Source: an uncultured Eubacteriales bacterium
GTDB lineage: Bacteria; Bacillota; Clostridia; Lachnospirales; Lachnospiraceae
NCBI GenBank assembly: GCA_900315305.1
Contig: OMYS01000020.1
Coordinates: 1 to 32,836 of the forward strand
Length of the DNA: 32,836 nt
Direction: 5' to 3'
Part shown: positions 14,647 to 22,307 of the stretch, in pieces
Position numbering within the stretch: the first letter of the stretch is position 1
Layout of the letters: each line of letters opens with the position of its first letter
The notes under the pieces: generated by a model
What the model saw: only the letters and a program-made list of their open reading frames with translations
The model's database searches: none
Told to the model about the DNA's origin: nothing
Translations under genes and position numbers: made by a program

Positions 14647-15864
14647 ATGAAAAATGCAAAGAATCTCCTGCGGTATGTGCTTCTCGCCGCGCTCGTCGGC
14701 GTGATCGTCGGTGCGGTTGACGCACTGTTCGGCCGCGTGCTCATTGCCATCTCTGATTTTCGGACAGGGCACGCGCTCTTCCTGATCCCGTTCCTGCCTC
14801 TCGCCGGCCTTCTGATCGTGTGGATGTACCACCGGTTCAGCAAGGAGAGTCTCGGCGGCATGACACTCATTTTCGAGACGGGCTTAAACCGCCGGGAGTC
14901 GATCCCTGTGGCTCTGATTCCGCTCGTCATGCTTGGTACATGGATCACACACCTCTTCGGCGGAAGCGCCGGCCGCGAGGGTGTCGCTGTCCAGATCGGC
15001 GCGACCGTCTCGCATACGCTCGGCCGGAAAATGCACTTACCTGACAACAGCCGCGTCATGCTGGTCACCGGTATGGCGGCCGGCTTTGCGGGACTCTTCC
15101 AGACACCGCTCGCGGCGACATTTTTCGCGATGGAGGTCATTATCGCAGGCTTCCTCGACTACGAGGCACTGCTGCCGGCGCTCGTGGCGTCGTATATTGC
15201 AAGCGGCGTGTCGCACGCGCTGGGGCTTGAAAAATTCACGGCGGACATCAGTGACACAATCCCGCTGACTGACGCAAGGCATGTCGCGGCGCTTCTTGTG
15301 ATGGGAGCCGCATTCGGCCTCGCCGGGTTCTGCTTCTCATTTTTCCTCGGGAAAATGAAAAAGCAGATGGCAAAGAAATTCGAGAATCCGTATAAGCGCA
15401 TCGCATTTGTCGCGATCCCGCTGGCGGCGGTCCTCCTGATCCTGTGGCAGGGACGCTACAGCGGCCTCGGGACGAATCTTATCTCCGCGAGCTTCTCGGG
15501 AGGAACGATTTTCGCGTGGGACTGGATCCTAAAGCTTCTGCTCACACTTGTGACGCTCTCGATCGGCTTTCAGGGAGGTGAGGTCACGCCGCTCTTTGCA
15601 ATCGGGTCCTCGCTCGGCGCTGTCCTGGGAAGTCTCTTTGGTCTGCCGGTCACAGTCTGCGCGGCGCTCGGCTATGCGGCTGTGTTCGGGAGTGCGACAA
15701 ATACGCTGATCGCGCCGGTTCTCATCGGGCTCGAGGTCTTCGGCCCGCAGAATATGACTGCATTTCTCATTGTGTGTGCGGTCGCCTACATCCTGAACGG
15801 CAACTGCTCGATTTATTCCGCGCAGCAAAGCGCGCGGGAGCTGCTGAAAAAAGCACAGAAATGA
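14647..15864 (+). CDS. CLC-F type fluoride/proton antiporter
   Basis: The 405-residue membrane protein belongs to the CLC family, fluoride branch. Visible are GGSAGREGVAVQ (about residues 105-116), where CLC proteins carry the GREGP loop with its gating glutamate, and GGEVTPLF (about 310-317), characteristic of CLC-F and distinct from the usual GxFxP. About ten hydrophobic segments are present. CLC-F proteins export fluoride in exchange for protons and protect the cell from acid-driven fluoride accumulation. The ATG at 14647 lies after AGAAAGGA (14632-14639); an in-frame frame opening at 14611 overlaps the terminator T-run and is rejected. It is controlled by the fluoride riboswitch just upstream. 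Confidence 0.92.
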   Translation: MKNAKNLLRYVLLAALVGVIVGAVDALFGRVLIAISDFRTGHALFLIPFLPLAGLLIVWMYHRFSKESLGGMTLIFETGLNRRESIPVALIPLVMLGTWITHLFGGSAGREGVAVQIGATVSHTLGRKMHLPDNSRVMLVTGMAAGFAGLFQTPLAATFFAMEVIIAGFLDYEALLPALVASYIASGVSHALGLEKFTADISDTIPLTDARHVAALLVMGAAFGLAGFCFSFFLGKMKKQMAKKFENPYKRIAFVAIPLAAVLLILWQGRYSGLGTNLISASFSGGTIFAWDWILKLLLTLVTLSIGFQGGEVTPLFAIGSSLGAVLGSLFGLPVTVCAALGYAAVFGSATNTLIAPVLIGLEVFGPQNMTAFLIVCAVAYILNGNCSIYSAQQSARELLKKAQK

Positions 15865-15960
15865 GCTGCCGGCACGCGGAGGGTGTGCATGGCAGAGCCT
15901 GTATCGTTCTGGCTCATTCGATGCTGCCGGTGGGCGAAGCGTCCATAGCGTGGTCTGCAC

Positions 15961-15988
15961 TTGCCGGATCCGAGCCTGCCTGTATAAT
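15961..15988 (+). promoter_or_regulatory. Putative promoter of the MerR-type regulator
   Basis: TATAAT (15983-15988) is preceded by a 16-base spacer and TTGCCG (15961-15966). It lies 36 bases before the TTG start. A 16-base spacer is short for sigma-A but acceptable; in 19-base-spaced MerR targets the spacer would be longer, so no MerR-type spacing is seen. Confidence 0.5.
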
Positions 15989-16023
15989 GGGAGGAGATGC
16001 TCATTTGCAGGAGGATAGGCGCG

Positions 16024-16875
16024 TTGGAGAAGAATACGTACTTTCGGATTGGGGATCTGTCGAAGCTCTTCCACGTCGGAGTCGACTCGATCCGGTACTA
16101 TGAGAAGGTCGGGCTCTTGCACCCCGTCCGCAACCCGGACAATGGCTACCGGCAGTATACGCTGGACGATATCCGCACGATGAATACGATCCGGGAGCTT
16201 CTGGACCTCGGCTTTTCGACGGAGGAGATTCTGAAATTCGAGAAGGACCGGAACCTGAGCCACATGCAGGCGATGCTCGAGAAGGAGGCGGTCGTCATCG
16301 AGCAGAAGATCGCGGAGCTTGAAGAGACGCGAAATGAGATCCGCGGCAGACTTCGCGCGATCCACCGGAACCTTGAGCTCGACTGCTCGGGCGAGGTCAG
16401 CGAGCTTGAGCTGCCGGAGCGGCAGTGTCTTATGATCCGGAACGCGGATATGCCCGACAACATGATCAACTACGAGGTCGCGAAATTCACGCAGACCATG
16501 AAGGAGAAGATTGCGACGATCGGCGCGTGCGACTGCTACACGCTGGACATCCACTCCTTCAATGATACGGGCGACGACTTCCGGACGAAGAACGTGTTCT
16601 TTTATTCGGATTATCTTCATTTTGCGTGCAACTACACGCTGCCGGCTGGCACGTACCTCAGCGTCTGCTACCGCGGCGGCTTCGAGAAGTCAAAGGCTCT
16701 CGTTCCGAAAATGCTGCGCTACGCGGAGAAGCACCACATGGTCGTCATGGGCGACCCGATGGAGTTCTGTCACATCGACCGGTTCGAGACAAATGTGAAG
16801 GACGAATATCTGACTGAGCTGCAGCTGCCGGTCTACCAGGAGGATTCGCGGTACGGCAAGCCCTCGCAGCCGTAA
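16024..16875 (+). CDS. MerR family regulator with GyrI-like effector domain (BmrR/BltR type)
   Basis: The 283-residue protein has an N-terminal MerR DNA-binding domain (FRIGDLSKLFHVGVDSIRYYEKVGLLHPVR, about residues 7-36), a coiled-coil dimer helix (about 85-120, EKEAVVIEQKIAELEETRNEI), and a C-terminal GyrI/BmrR-like ligand domain (about 130-275). Such proteins bind hydrophobic cations or drugs and activate efflux genes from elongated promoter spacers. An in-frame ATG at 15997 precedes the ribosome binding site AGGAGGA (16009-16015), so the TTG at 16024, eight bases later, is preferred. No obvious target gene with a 19-base spacer was found nearby; the next gene is of unknown function. Confidence 0.85.
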   Translation: MEKNTYFRIGDLSKLFHVGVDSIRYYEKVGLLHPVRNPDNGYRQYTLDDIRTMNTIRELLDLGFSTEEILKFEKDRNLSHMQAMLEKEAVVIEQKIAELEETRNEIRGRLRAIHRNLELDCSGEVSELELPERQCLMIRNADMPDNMINYEVAKFTQTMKEKIATIGACDCYTLDIHSFNDTGDDFRTKNVFFYSDYLHFACNYTLPAGTYLSVCYRGGFEKSKALVPKMLRYAEKHHMVVMGDPMEFCHIDRFETNVKDEYLTELQLPVYQEDSRYGKPSQP

Positions 16876-16878
16876 GGT

Positions 16879-16907
16879 CTGTCATGGCGGCATGGATGTG
16901 GTAGAAT
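16879..16907 (+). promoter_or_regulatory. Putative promoter of the 178-residue unknown gene
   Basis: CTGTCA (16879-16884), a 17-base spacer and TAGAAT (16902-16907) preceded by TGG (an extended -10 context) form a plausible promoter immediately after the MerR gene. Confidence 0.4.
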
Positions 16908-16928
16908 GGGCGAAAGGAGGACATGCTT

Positions 16929-17465
16929 ATGAAGGCGACGGTTCGTATACTTGATGAAAATGGAAAGGCGAAGGCGCTCCTTGAGGTGAGCGATTCGTGG
17001 AAATTTATCAAAGAAGATACAGACAACAGTTCATTTGTCATGATGGTGGACCCCGAGACGGTAACGCATCTCGATGTCGTGGATGCGGTGACGCCGGCGT
17101 GGAAGCTGGGCGATGCGGGGAGCAGCCGCGACGACCGGGATACGGAGGATTCGCTCATTAAGAAGGAAATAAAGCCAGAGGATATCCCCGCCTCCGGAGC
17201 CTATGAGGGCTTCGCGGGCTATCACGTGACGGCCGTGAGCGGTGTCGGAAAGAACGGGCCGTTCCGCTATCCGATCGTCAAGTTTCAGACTGATTTTTAT
17301 GACGGAGACTGCCTGCTCGTCAGCGAGGAGGTCTGGCTGCCGGACATTCCGGCGGCAAAAAAGAAGCTCGATACGCTTGCGCAGGGATATGTTGTCTCGG
17401 AATTCGGCGGCGATCCAGACGTCACGTGGCAGAACAGCTACTCACTCGACGTGCCGAGGAGGTGA
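16929..17465 (+). CDS. Hypothetical protein (178 residues)
   Basis: The product has no recognised domain. It begins with a short beta-rich region (KATVRILDENGKAKALLEVSD), has an acidic middle (about residues 65-88, rich in D, E and R), and a C-terminal part with PFRYPIVKFQTDFYDGD and LPDIPAAKKKLDTLAQGY. No signal peptide or membrane segment is seen, so it is probably cytoplasmic. An ATG at 16923 lies only two bases from AAAGGAGG (16913-16920); the ATG at 16929, eight bases away, is preferred. It runs towards the minus-strand chromate transporters and is separated from them by 64 bases that show no convincing terminator. Confidence 0.65.
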   Translation: MKATVRILDENGKAKALLEVSDSWKFIKEDTDNSSFVMMVDPETVTHLDVVDAVTPAWKLGDAGSSRDDRDTEDSLIKKEIKPEDIPASGAYEGFAGYHVTAVSGVGKNGPFRYPIVKFQTDFYDGDCLLVSEEVWLPDIPAAKKKLDTLAQGYVVSEFGGDPDVTWQNSYSLDVPRR

Positions 17466-17529
17466 GGACTGTCTCGATGTATTCGCGGCGCCTTGTGGCA
17501 ACTGCGCGCCGGAAGGTGAGGAGAGATTT

Positions 17530-18096
17530 TTAACGGAGCACGATGCCGATTCCTGCGGAGATCAGAATCATAAGAATGGGCGACGGAGATTTCTTCGTCG
17601 CTTTTTTGATGCCGTAATGGACTGCGATGAGCAGGAAGAAAATGAGAATCGCCTTCCGGTCGGGATGGATTCCCTTCGCGATCGTTGTCACGCCGAGCAG
17701 CGTGCTGAGCCCCATCGTGAAGGCTGTCGCGAGGATGAGCGATACGACGCAGGGCCGCACGCCGGATAAGAATCCCTGCACGCCTGCGTATTTCATGAGG
17801 TTTTGCAGCACCGATGCGATGATCAGTATGATGAAAAATGAAGGCAGCACGACGCCGAGCGTCGCGACGAGTGAGCCTAAGAACCCGCCCTGTGACGAGC
17901 CGATGAACGTCGCCATGTTGATCGCGAGCGGCCCAGGCGTCGACTCGGACACAGCGATGAAGTTTAAGAATGTTTTCTCGTCGAGCCAGCCGTTGCCGAG
18001 AACGGTCTCGCGGATGAGCGAGATCATGCCGTAGCCGCCGCCGAATGAGACGGCGCCGATCTCAAGAAAACTGAGGAAGAGCTTCAGATAGATCAT
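17530..18096 (-). CDS. Short-chain chromate transporter ChrA homologue, second of a pair
   Basis: The 188-residue protein is a half-length CHR transporter with the two family motifs: FGGGYGMISLI near residue 20 and ESTPGPLAINMATFIG near residue 50. Predicted membrane helices fill the rest. Bacillota often encode CHR as two adjacent short proteins that work together; single long ChrA proteins have the same repeat in one chain. The chromate/sulfate specificity is known for only some members. It starts 104 bases after the companion gene (18201-18782) on the same strand, and the region between them shows no structure. Confidence 0.85.
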   Translation of the reverse strand: MIYLKLFLSFLEIGAVSFGGGYGMISLIRETVLGNGWLDEKTFLNFIAVSESTPGPLAINMATFIGSSQGGFLGSLVATLGVVLPSFFIILIIASVLQNLMKYAGVQGFLSGVRPCVVSLILATAFTMGLSTLLGVTTIAKGIHPDRKAILIFFLLIAVHYGIKKATKKSPSPILMILISAGIGIVLR

Positions 18097-18200
18097 GACT
18101 TACCTTTCAGAAGAAAATGTGTGCCTGCTCCTGATCGGAGAGACAGGCTTCAGATGATGTTCTGCCTCGCAAATCCGGACAAGCTGGATGATTGAGGCGA

Positions 18201-18782
18201 TTACTGCTTTCGATCCCGGCGCTTATCCGATCTTGCGCGTTCGACCATGTAGACGGCAAGTCCCGCTGCGCCGCAGACGAGGATGCACGCGATCGACGAG
18301 AAGCTCACGGCGAGCAGCGAGCAGGCGACCATGGCGGTTATTACGATCGTCAGAATCACGATGTTCAGTGCATTTTTTGCAAGCTGCTTCAACATGCGGA
18401 TGCCGGCCGACAGAATCAGGTAGACGACGCACACCTGGATGCCGTCAAATGCGTACTGCACGTATTTCAGCGCAAGGAACTGATCGAAGAACAGCGAGAT
18501 AATAAAGATCGTGACAAATGAAGGGAGACACACGGCGAAGGTCGAGACGGCCGCCCCCGGCACGCCTGCGATCCGGTACCCGATGTAGGTCGCGGAATTG
18601 ACGGCTACAGGTCCCGGCGTCGACTCGGCGACGGCGACCATGTCGAGGAATTCGTCGCTCGTGAGCCACTGCTTCTTCTGGACAAACTCGGCGGTCAGGA
18701 GCGCGATCATCGCGTAGCCGCCGCCGAACGTGAAGGCACCGATCTTAAGGAAAGTAAGAAATAAAGTTTTGAGAGATTTCAT
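18201..18782 (-). CDS. Short-chain chromate transporter ChrA homologue, first of a pair
   Basis: The 193-residue protein repeats the CHR pattern: FGGGYAMIALLT near residue 21 and ESTPGPVAVNSATYIG near residue 53, followed by hydrophobic segments and a basic tail. It is the first of two adjacent half-transporters on the minus strand and likely pairs with the 17530-18096 product. The start codon at 18782 lies only four bases below the stop of the small unknown gene at 18787, so the three minus-strand genes look like one operon. Confidence 0.85.
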   Translation of the reverse strand: MKSLKTLFLTFLKIGAFTFGGGYAMIALLTAEFVQKKQWLTSDEFLDMVAVAESTPGPVAVNSATYIGYRIAGVPGAAVSTFAVCLPSFVTIFIISLFFDQFLALKYVQYAFDGIQVCVVYLILSAGIRMLKQLAKNALNIVILTIVITAMVACSLLAVSFSSIACILVCGAAGLAVYMVERARSDKRRDRKQ

Positions 18783-18786
18783 TTGA

Positions 18787-19011
18787 TCAGATCATTTCCT
18801 TTGCTCTAATGATTTCCTGAAACCGCGCAATGTCATTTTGGGAAAAGCCGTAAATATCCTCCCACTGATAGTCGGGAAGCCAGCATGTTGCGTGGTGAAA
18901 GCCGTCTTCCGCGTCCGGACGCTCTATATACACCTTGACTCGTCCGTCGGGCTGTATGTCCGAATGGACGATTTCGGTTTCGTCATCAAGTGTTAAAAAA
19001 GGGTACATCAT
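18787..19011 (-). CDS. Hypothetical small protein upstream of the chromate transporter pair
   Basis: The 74-residue product (MMYPFLTLDDETEIVHSD...) is acidic with no membrane segment and has a C-terminal helix-like part (YGFSQNDIARFQEIIRAKEMI). No family was recognised. Two ATGs are available: 19017, one base from AGGGAGA, and 19011, seven bases from it; the latter is preferred. It is the first gene of a minus-strand operon with the two chromate transporters. Confidence 0.6.
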   Translation of the reverse strand: MMYPFLTLDDETEIVHSDIQPDGRVKVYIERPDAEDGFHHATCWLPDYQWEDIYGFSQNDIARFQEIIRAKEMI

Positions 19012-19053
19012 AGTCATATCTCCCTATGCGCGTGACAGGAATTGTACACATCT

Positions 19054-19062
19054 ACTATAGCA
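19054..19062 (-). promoter_or_regulatory. Extended -10 promoter for the minus-strand chromate operon
   Basis: Read on the minus strand, 19062-19054 is TGCTATAGT, an extended -10 element (TGnTATAGT). No good -35 hexamer is seen upstream, as is usual for extended -10 promoters. Confidence 0.45.
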
Positions 19063-19179
19063 CAGATCAGGTGTTGTACGATCAGGGAAGTAAATCGGTA
19101 GGTTAACTGTGGTTAAAGAGTAGGAAAACGATGCCACTATGACGACAGAATGGCAGAAAAGTCCATTGCATTCACCAGG

Positions 19180-19191
19180 TTAAACGGTTAA
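19180..19191. promoter_or_regulatory. LacI-type operator in the promoter of the regulator gene
   Basis: TTAAACGGTTAA is a near-palindrome centred on CG, the usual LacI-family layout. It lies between a poor -35 (TTCACC, 19171-19176) and the -10 candidates (TATGAT 19192, GATAAT 19195), so autorepression is expected. Its exact reverse complement recurs at 20590-20601 upstream of the transport operon. Confidence 0.65.
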
Positions 19192-19236
19192 TATGATAAT
19201 ATCTATTCTGGGTAAAAGAAAGGAGGAAGCAGCGCT

Positions 19237-20493
19237 ATGACGACAATCAAGGAGATCGCGAAGGCCTGCGGCGTATCGGTCGCGACTGTTTCCTATATTC
19301 TGAACGGGAAGGGAAAGGCGAGTGCGAAGACGACAGAGCTCGTTCTGAAGACGGCAAAGGAAATGCACTACACGCCGAACGCGGCGGCGCGGCAGCTGAA
19401 GACGAAGAAGACAAAAAATATCGGTGTTATTGTTGAGGATATGACGATCTTCAGTATTCCGGATGTTGTTGACGGAATCACGGACTACTGCGAGCGCATG
19501 GATTATCAGATTCTCCTCATTAATCTGCGGCTCTTCAAGAAGTATAACGACACCTATTACTATGAGGACTGGTACTATGACAAGCTCCGCGAAAATATCC
19601 GAAAGCTCCTCAATATGCAGGTCGCCGGCATCATTTATGTTGCGGCACATGAGCGCATCCTGAAATGTCTTCCCGAGGACATTCCGGTTCCAACCGTCAT
19701 GGCCTACGGCTACACGCAGAGCAAAAAAATCCCGTCAGTAGTTGTCGATGATGTGAGCGGTGCATTTTCTGTGATGGAAAATCTGATTCAGCACGGTCAC
19801 AGGCGGATCGGCGTGATCACAGGAAAGCCGGATTCACTTCATGCGCAGGCGCGTCTTATGGGGCTTCAGAAGGCACTGTATCAGTACCACGTTCCGTTTC
19901 TGCCGCAGCTTGTCGTGAATGGTGACTGGGAGAGAGCATCCGGCTATGCACACACGGATGAACTTCTGCGGGAGAATGTGACGGCGATTTTCTGTATGAA
20001 CGACCTTATGGCGGGCGGTGTCTACGACCGGCTCGATGAGCTTCATATAAAGGCAGGAACAGATATATCAGTCGCCGGCTATGATGACCGGATGCTGTCC
20101 TCGTACTACAAGCCGCCGCTTACAACCGTACGTCTGCCGCTCCACGATATCGGCTATAAGGCGAGTGAGGTCGTGCTCGGCATGTTGAATGGTGAGATCG
20201 AACTGGAAAATGAGCCCCTGGTCTGCTCTGTACCGTGCAATTTGGTCGAGAGAGCGTCTGTCGCAGACATACGCGGTACTGCTTCAGAGAATGAAGTGCA
20301 AGACAAGCTTATCGGAAATGAGCTGCCTGTTCATGGGAATGAAAGAGATCCGGAGCTTGAAGATCAGGCTGTAAGCGCGGCAGGTGCAGAACCTGCGCAG
20401 AAGGAAATTTTGCATGGTGGAGATATGGAGGTCGTACAGGAGAAAATACCGACGGAAGAGAACCTGAAGATGCAGGAAACAAAATTAGAGTGA
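19237..20493 (+). CDS. LacI family transcriptional regulator of the arabino-oligosaccharide locus, with C-terminal extension
   Basis: The 418-residue protein has a LacI helix-turn-helix and hinge (TIKEIAKACGVSVATVSYILNGKGKASAKTTELV, about residues 3-36, then YTPNAAARQLKT), followed by a periplasmic-binding-protein-like ligand domain (about 60-345, with VIVEDMTIFSIPDVVDGI, ICMND-type MNDLMAGG near 255, and VAGYDD near 280). Family members normally end near residue 340 at the NLVERASV stretch. Here a further 73 residues, mostly acidic and polar with no predicted fold, continue to the TGA. The ribosome binding site is AAAGGAGGAAG before ATG 19237. It is followed by a terminator (20525-20554) and precedes the ABC importer; the matching operators tie it to that promoter. 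Confidence 0.88.
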   Translation: MTTIKEIAKACGVSVATVSYILNGKGKASAKTTELVLKTAKEMHYTPNAAARQLKTKKTKNIGVIVEDMTIFSIPDVVDGITDYCERMDYQILLINLRLFKKYNDTYYYEDWYYDKLRENIRKLLNMQVAGIIYVAAHERILKCLPEDIPVPTVMAYGYTQSKKIPSVVVDDVSGAFSVMENLIQHGHRRIGVITGKPDSLHAQARLMGLQKALYQYHVPFLPQLVVNGDWERASGYAHTDELLRENVTAIFCMNDLMAGGVYDRLDELHIKAGTDISVAGYDDRMLSSYYKPPLTTVRLPLHDIGYKASEVVLGMLNGEIELENEPLVCSVPCNLVERASVADIRGTASENEVQDKLIGNELPVHGNERDPELEDQAVSAAGAEPAQKEILHGGDMEVVQEKIPTEENLKMQETKLE

Positions 20494-20524
20494 ACTTTTC
20501 GAGATTCCAAGAAGAGAGATTTCT

Positions 20525-20554
20525 GCTGTCTGGCGTATGCCGGGCAGCTTTTTT
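20525..20554 (+). terminator. Intrinsic terminator after the LacI gene
   Basis: GCTGTCTGGC (20525-20534) and GCCGGGCAGC (20539-20548) form a 10-pair stem with two G-U pairs and a GTAT loop, followed by a T-run (20549-20554). Confidence 0.88.
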
Positions 20555-20589
20555 ATACTCTGAATTTGACTTGTGAAAACTGCACAAAG

Positions 20590-20622
20590 TTAACCGTTTA
20601 AATTTGTTGGTTGATCGTTTAA
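20590..20622. promoter_or_regulatory. Two LacI-type operators upstream of the importer promoter
   Basis: TTAACCGTTTAA (20590-20601) and TTGATCGTTTAA (20611-20622) both centre on CG, 21 bases apart, that is two helical turns, and lie upstream of the -35 at 20630. The first is the exact reverse complement of the regulator's own operator at 19180. Confidence 0.6.
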
Positions 20623-20629
20623 AATAGGG

Positions 20630-20658
20630 TTGATATTGGAGAAAATCAGGTATATGAT
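20630..20658 (+). promoter_or_regulatory. Sigma-A promoter of the arabino-oligosaccharide import/hydrolase operon
   Basis: TTGATA (20630-20635), a 17-base spacer and TATGAT (20653-20658). The start site would be near 20665, giving a leader of about 170 bases to the binding-protein gene. Repressor sites lie on both sides. Confidence 0.75.
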
Positions 20659-20675
20659 AGCATCATCAAACAAAG

Positions 20676-20794
20676 TTAAACGATTCAACTACACAAAATA
20701 TCCGAAGAATCGAATAACAGTTGAATAAACGTTTCACCAAAAGCCATGGCAGGTGCCTGTACGGAGGATACAGGCGGATGTGAAAACCGTTTAG
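20676..20794. promoter_or_regulatory. Three further LacI-type operator matches in the importer leader
   Basis: TTAAACGATTCA (20676-20687), ATAAACGTTTCA (20725-20736) and AAAACCGTTTAG (20783-20794) share the CG-centred A/T-rich pattern of the sites upstream. The first, just past the transcription start, is the most likely to be real; the last two are weaker matches. Together with the upstream pair, 20494-20836 (343 bases without a gene) is a terminator, then a promoter with five operator-like sites. Confidence 0.5.
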
Positions 20795-20836
20795 AAAATC
20801 AAAAGGAGACGGAAACAGAGGAAAAGGAGGAATATT

Positions 20837-22210
20837 ATGAGGAAAAAACTGGTAGCCCTGCTGATGTCAGCGGCGATGGCGGTCGGTATGCTGTCCGGCT
20901 GTGGGTCATCATCAAAGAGCAGCAACACAGGATCTGTAGTCTCTGGCGATGATGCCGGCGGACAGACGACTATGAGTGTTGATGGTGATTACACAACACT
21001 GAATGTATGGACATTCATTGAGCTCCATCAGGAATTCTACACAACAATGGCAGAAAAGTGGAACAAGGAGCACCCTGACGAGAAAGTCAAGCTGGTCCTT
21101 TCCAACATGCAGTATGACGATATGCACAACAAGCTTTCTCTTGCACTTGAGTCGGGCAAGGGAGCACCGGATATCGCAGATATTGAGCTTGGCAAGTTCC
21201 CGTCCTTCACATCAGATAAGGACATCAAGCTTCGCGATCTGACAGATGTCATCGAGCCATATAAAGACAATGTTGTTCAGTCAAGACTTGATATCTATTC
21301 CAAGAACGGCAAGTATTACGGACTTCCGACACATGTCGGTACAACAGTTGCTTTCTACAACACAGAGCTTCTTCAGAAGGCGGGCATTGATTACACGACA
21401 ATCAAGACCTGGGACGATTTCAAAGAGGCAGGCATCAAGTATCATAATGCAACAGGTAAGGAATTCGCAACTGCTGAGACAACAGCTATGTGGATGGTCA
21501 ACCTGATGCTCGCACAGAAGGGCGGCGATTATGTCGATGCTGACGGCAAGGTCGATGTGAACAATGACAAGGTTGTAGAGGTTCTCAAGTATATCAAGGA
21601 TATGCAGGACGCAGGCGCTCTCGGAGTTGTTCCTGGCGGCCAGCCGGATAACGAAGAGGCGTATCCGTATTATAACGACGGTACTTATGCAGTTCAGATC
21701 ATGCCGTTCTGGCAGACATCCCGTTTCACGTCTTATATGACAGATCTGAAGGGGAAGATCGCAATTGCTCCTGTTCCGAAGTTCGGCGATGATGACGCGA
21801 CATGGACAATCGGTGGCGGCGGCACAGGAACAGCCGTTATCGCAAGCAGCCCGCACGCAGATCTCGCAGCTAAGGTCATGGCATTTATCAAGCTGTCTCC
21901 GGAAGCAAATGAGGAGGTCTGGAATGTTCTTGGATTTGATCCGGTCAATACATCGGTCTGGACTGATACGAGCCTGACACAGAACCCGGACAACAAATTT
22001 GTCCAGTTCTTCAATACGAAGCCGTTTGATGCACTCCTTCAGATGCAGGACAGCATCGGCTTTCTGAAGAGTCTGTCTGAATCATCAGCACCTTCGATCA
22101 ACAATATCTTCTGCACACAGGTTCTTACGAACATCTTTGAGAACGGCGCGGACGTCAAGTCGGAACTCGATGACGCGCAGCAGCAGCTTGAAAACGAACT
22201 TGACAGTTGA
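20837..22210 (+). CDS. ABC transporter sugar-binding lipoprotein
   Basis: The 457-residue protein starts with a lipoprotein signal (MRKKLVALLMSAAMAVGMLSGC, lipobox LSGC, cysteine about 22) and a Ser/Gly-rich linker. The mature part fits the extracellular solute-binding family 1 (MalE/UgpB-like): LNVWTFIELHQEFYTTMAEKWN, then KLSLALESGKGAPDIADIELGKF, GKYYGLPTHVGTTVAFYNTELLQKAGI and a C-terminal helical region. It would capture an oligosaccharide for the two permeases that follow. The downstream arabinofuranosidases point to arabino-oligosaccharides as ligand; this is contextual. ATG 20837 follows AAAGGAGGAATATT. Confidence 0.88.
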   Translation: MRKKLVALLMSAAMAVGMLSGCGSSSKSSNTGSVVSGDDAGGQTTMSVDGDYTTLNVWTFIELHQEFYTTMAEKWNKEHPDEKVKLVLSNMQYDDMHNKLSLALESGKGAPDIADIELGKFPSFTSDKDIKLRDLTDVIEPYKDNVVQSRLDIYSKNGKYYGLPTHVGTTVAFYNTELLQKAGIDYTTIKTWDDFKEAGIKYHNATGKEFATAETTAMWMVNLMLAQKGGDYVDADGKVDVNNDKVVEVLKYIKDMQDAGALGVVPGGQPDNEEAYPYYNDGTYAVQIMPFWQTSRFTSYMTDLKGKIAIAPVPKFGDDDATWTIGGGGTGTAVIASSPHADLAAKVMAFIKLSPEANEEVWNVLGFDPVNTSVWTDTSLTQNPDNKFVQFFNTKPFDALLQMQDSIGFLKSLSESSAPSINNIFCTQVLTNIFENGADVKSELDDAQQQLENELDS

Positions 22211-22252
22211 TATCCGTCCGTAAAATCGGACAGAAAATGCTTTTCGTACCAT

Positions 22253-22283
22253 GAGCGCGCTCCGCGATTGGCGGTGCGCGCTC
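22253..22283 (+). repeat. Stable hairpin between the binding-protein and permease genes
   Basis: GAGCGCGCTCCGC (22253-22265) and GCGGTGCGCGCTC (22271-22283) pair over 13 positions with one T-T mismatch and a 5-base loop. No T-run follows. A smaller hairpin (GTCCG/CGGAC, 22216-22231) lies just before it. Such intercistronic hairpins often stabilise the binding-protein message and set its excess over the permeases. Confidence 0.65.
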
Positions 22284-22307
22284 AATGTGTCTCATGGAGA
22301 GAAAGAA

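Noticed and set aside
17466..17529. Possible terminator between the unknown gene and the minus-strand chromate genes
   Set aside because: Only weak pairing was seen and there is no convincing T-run on either strand.
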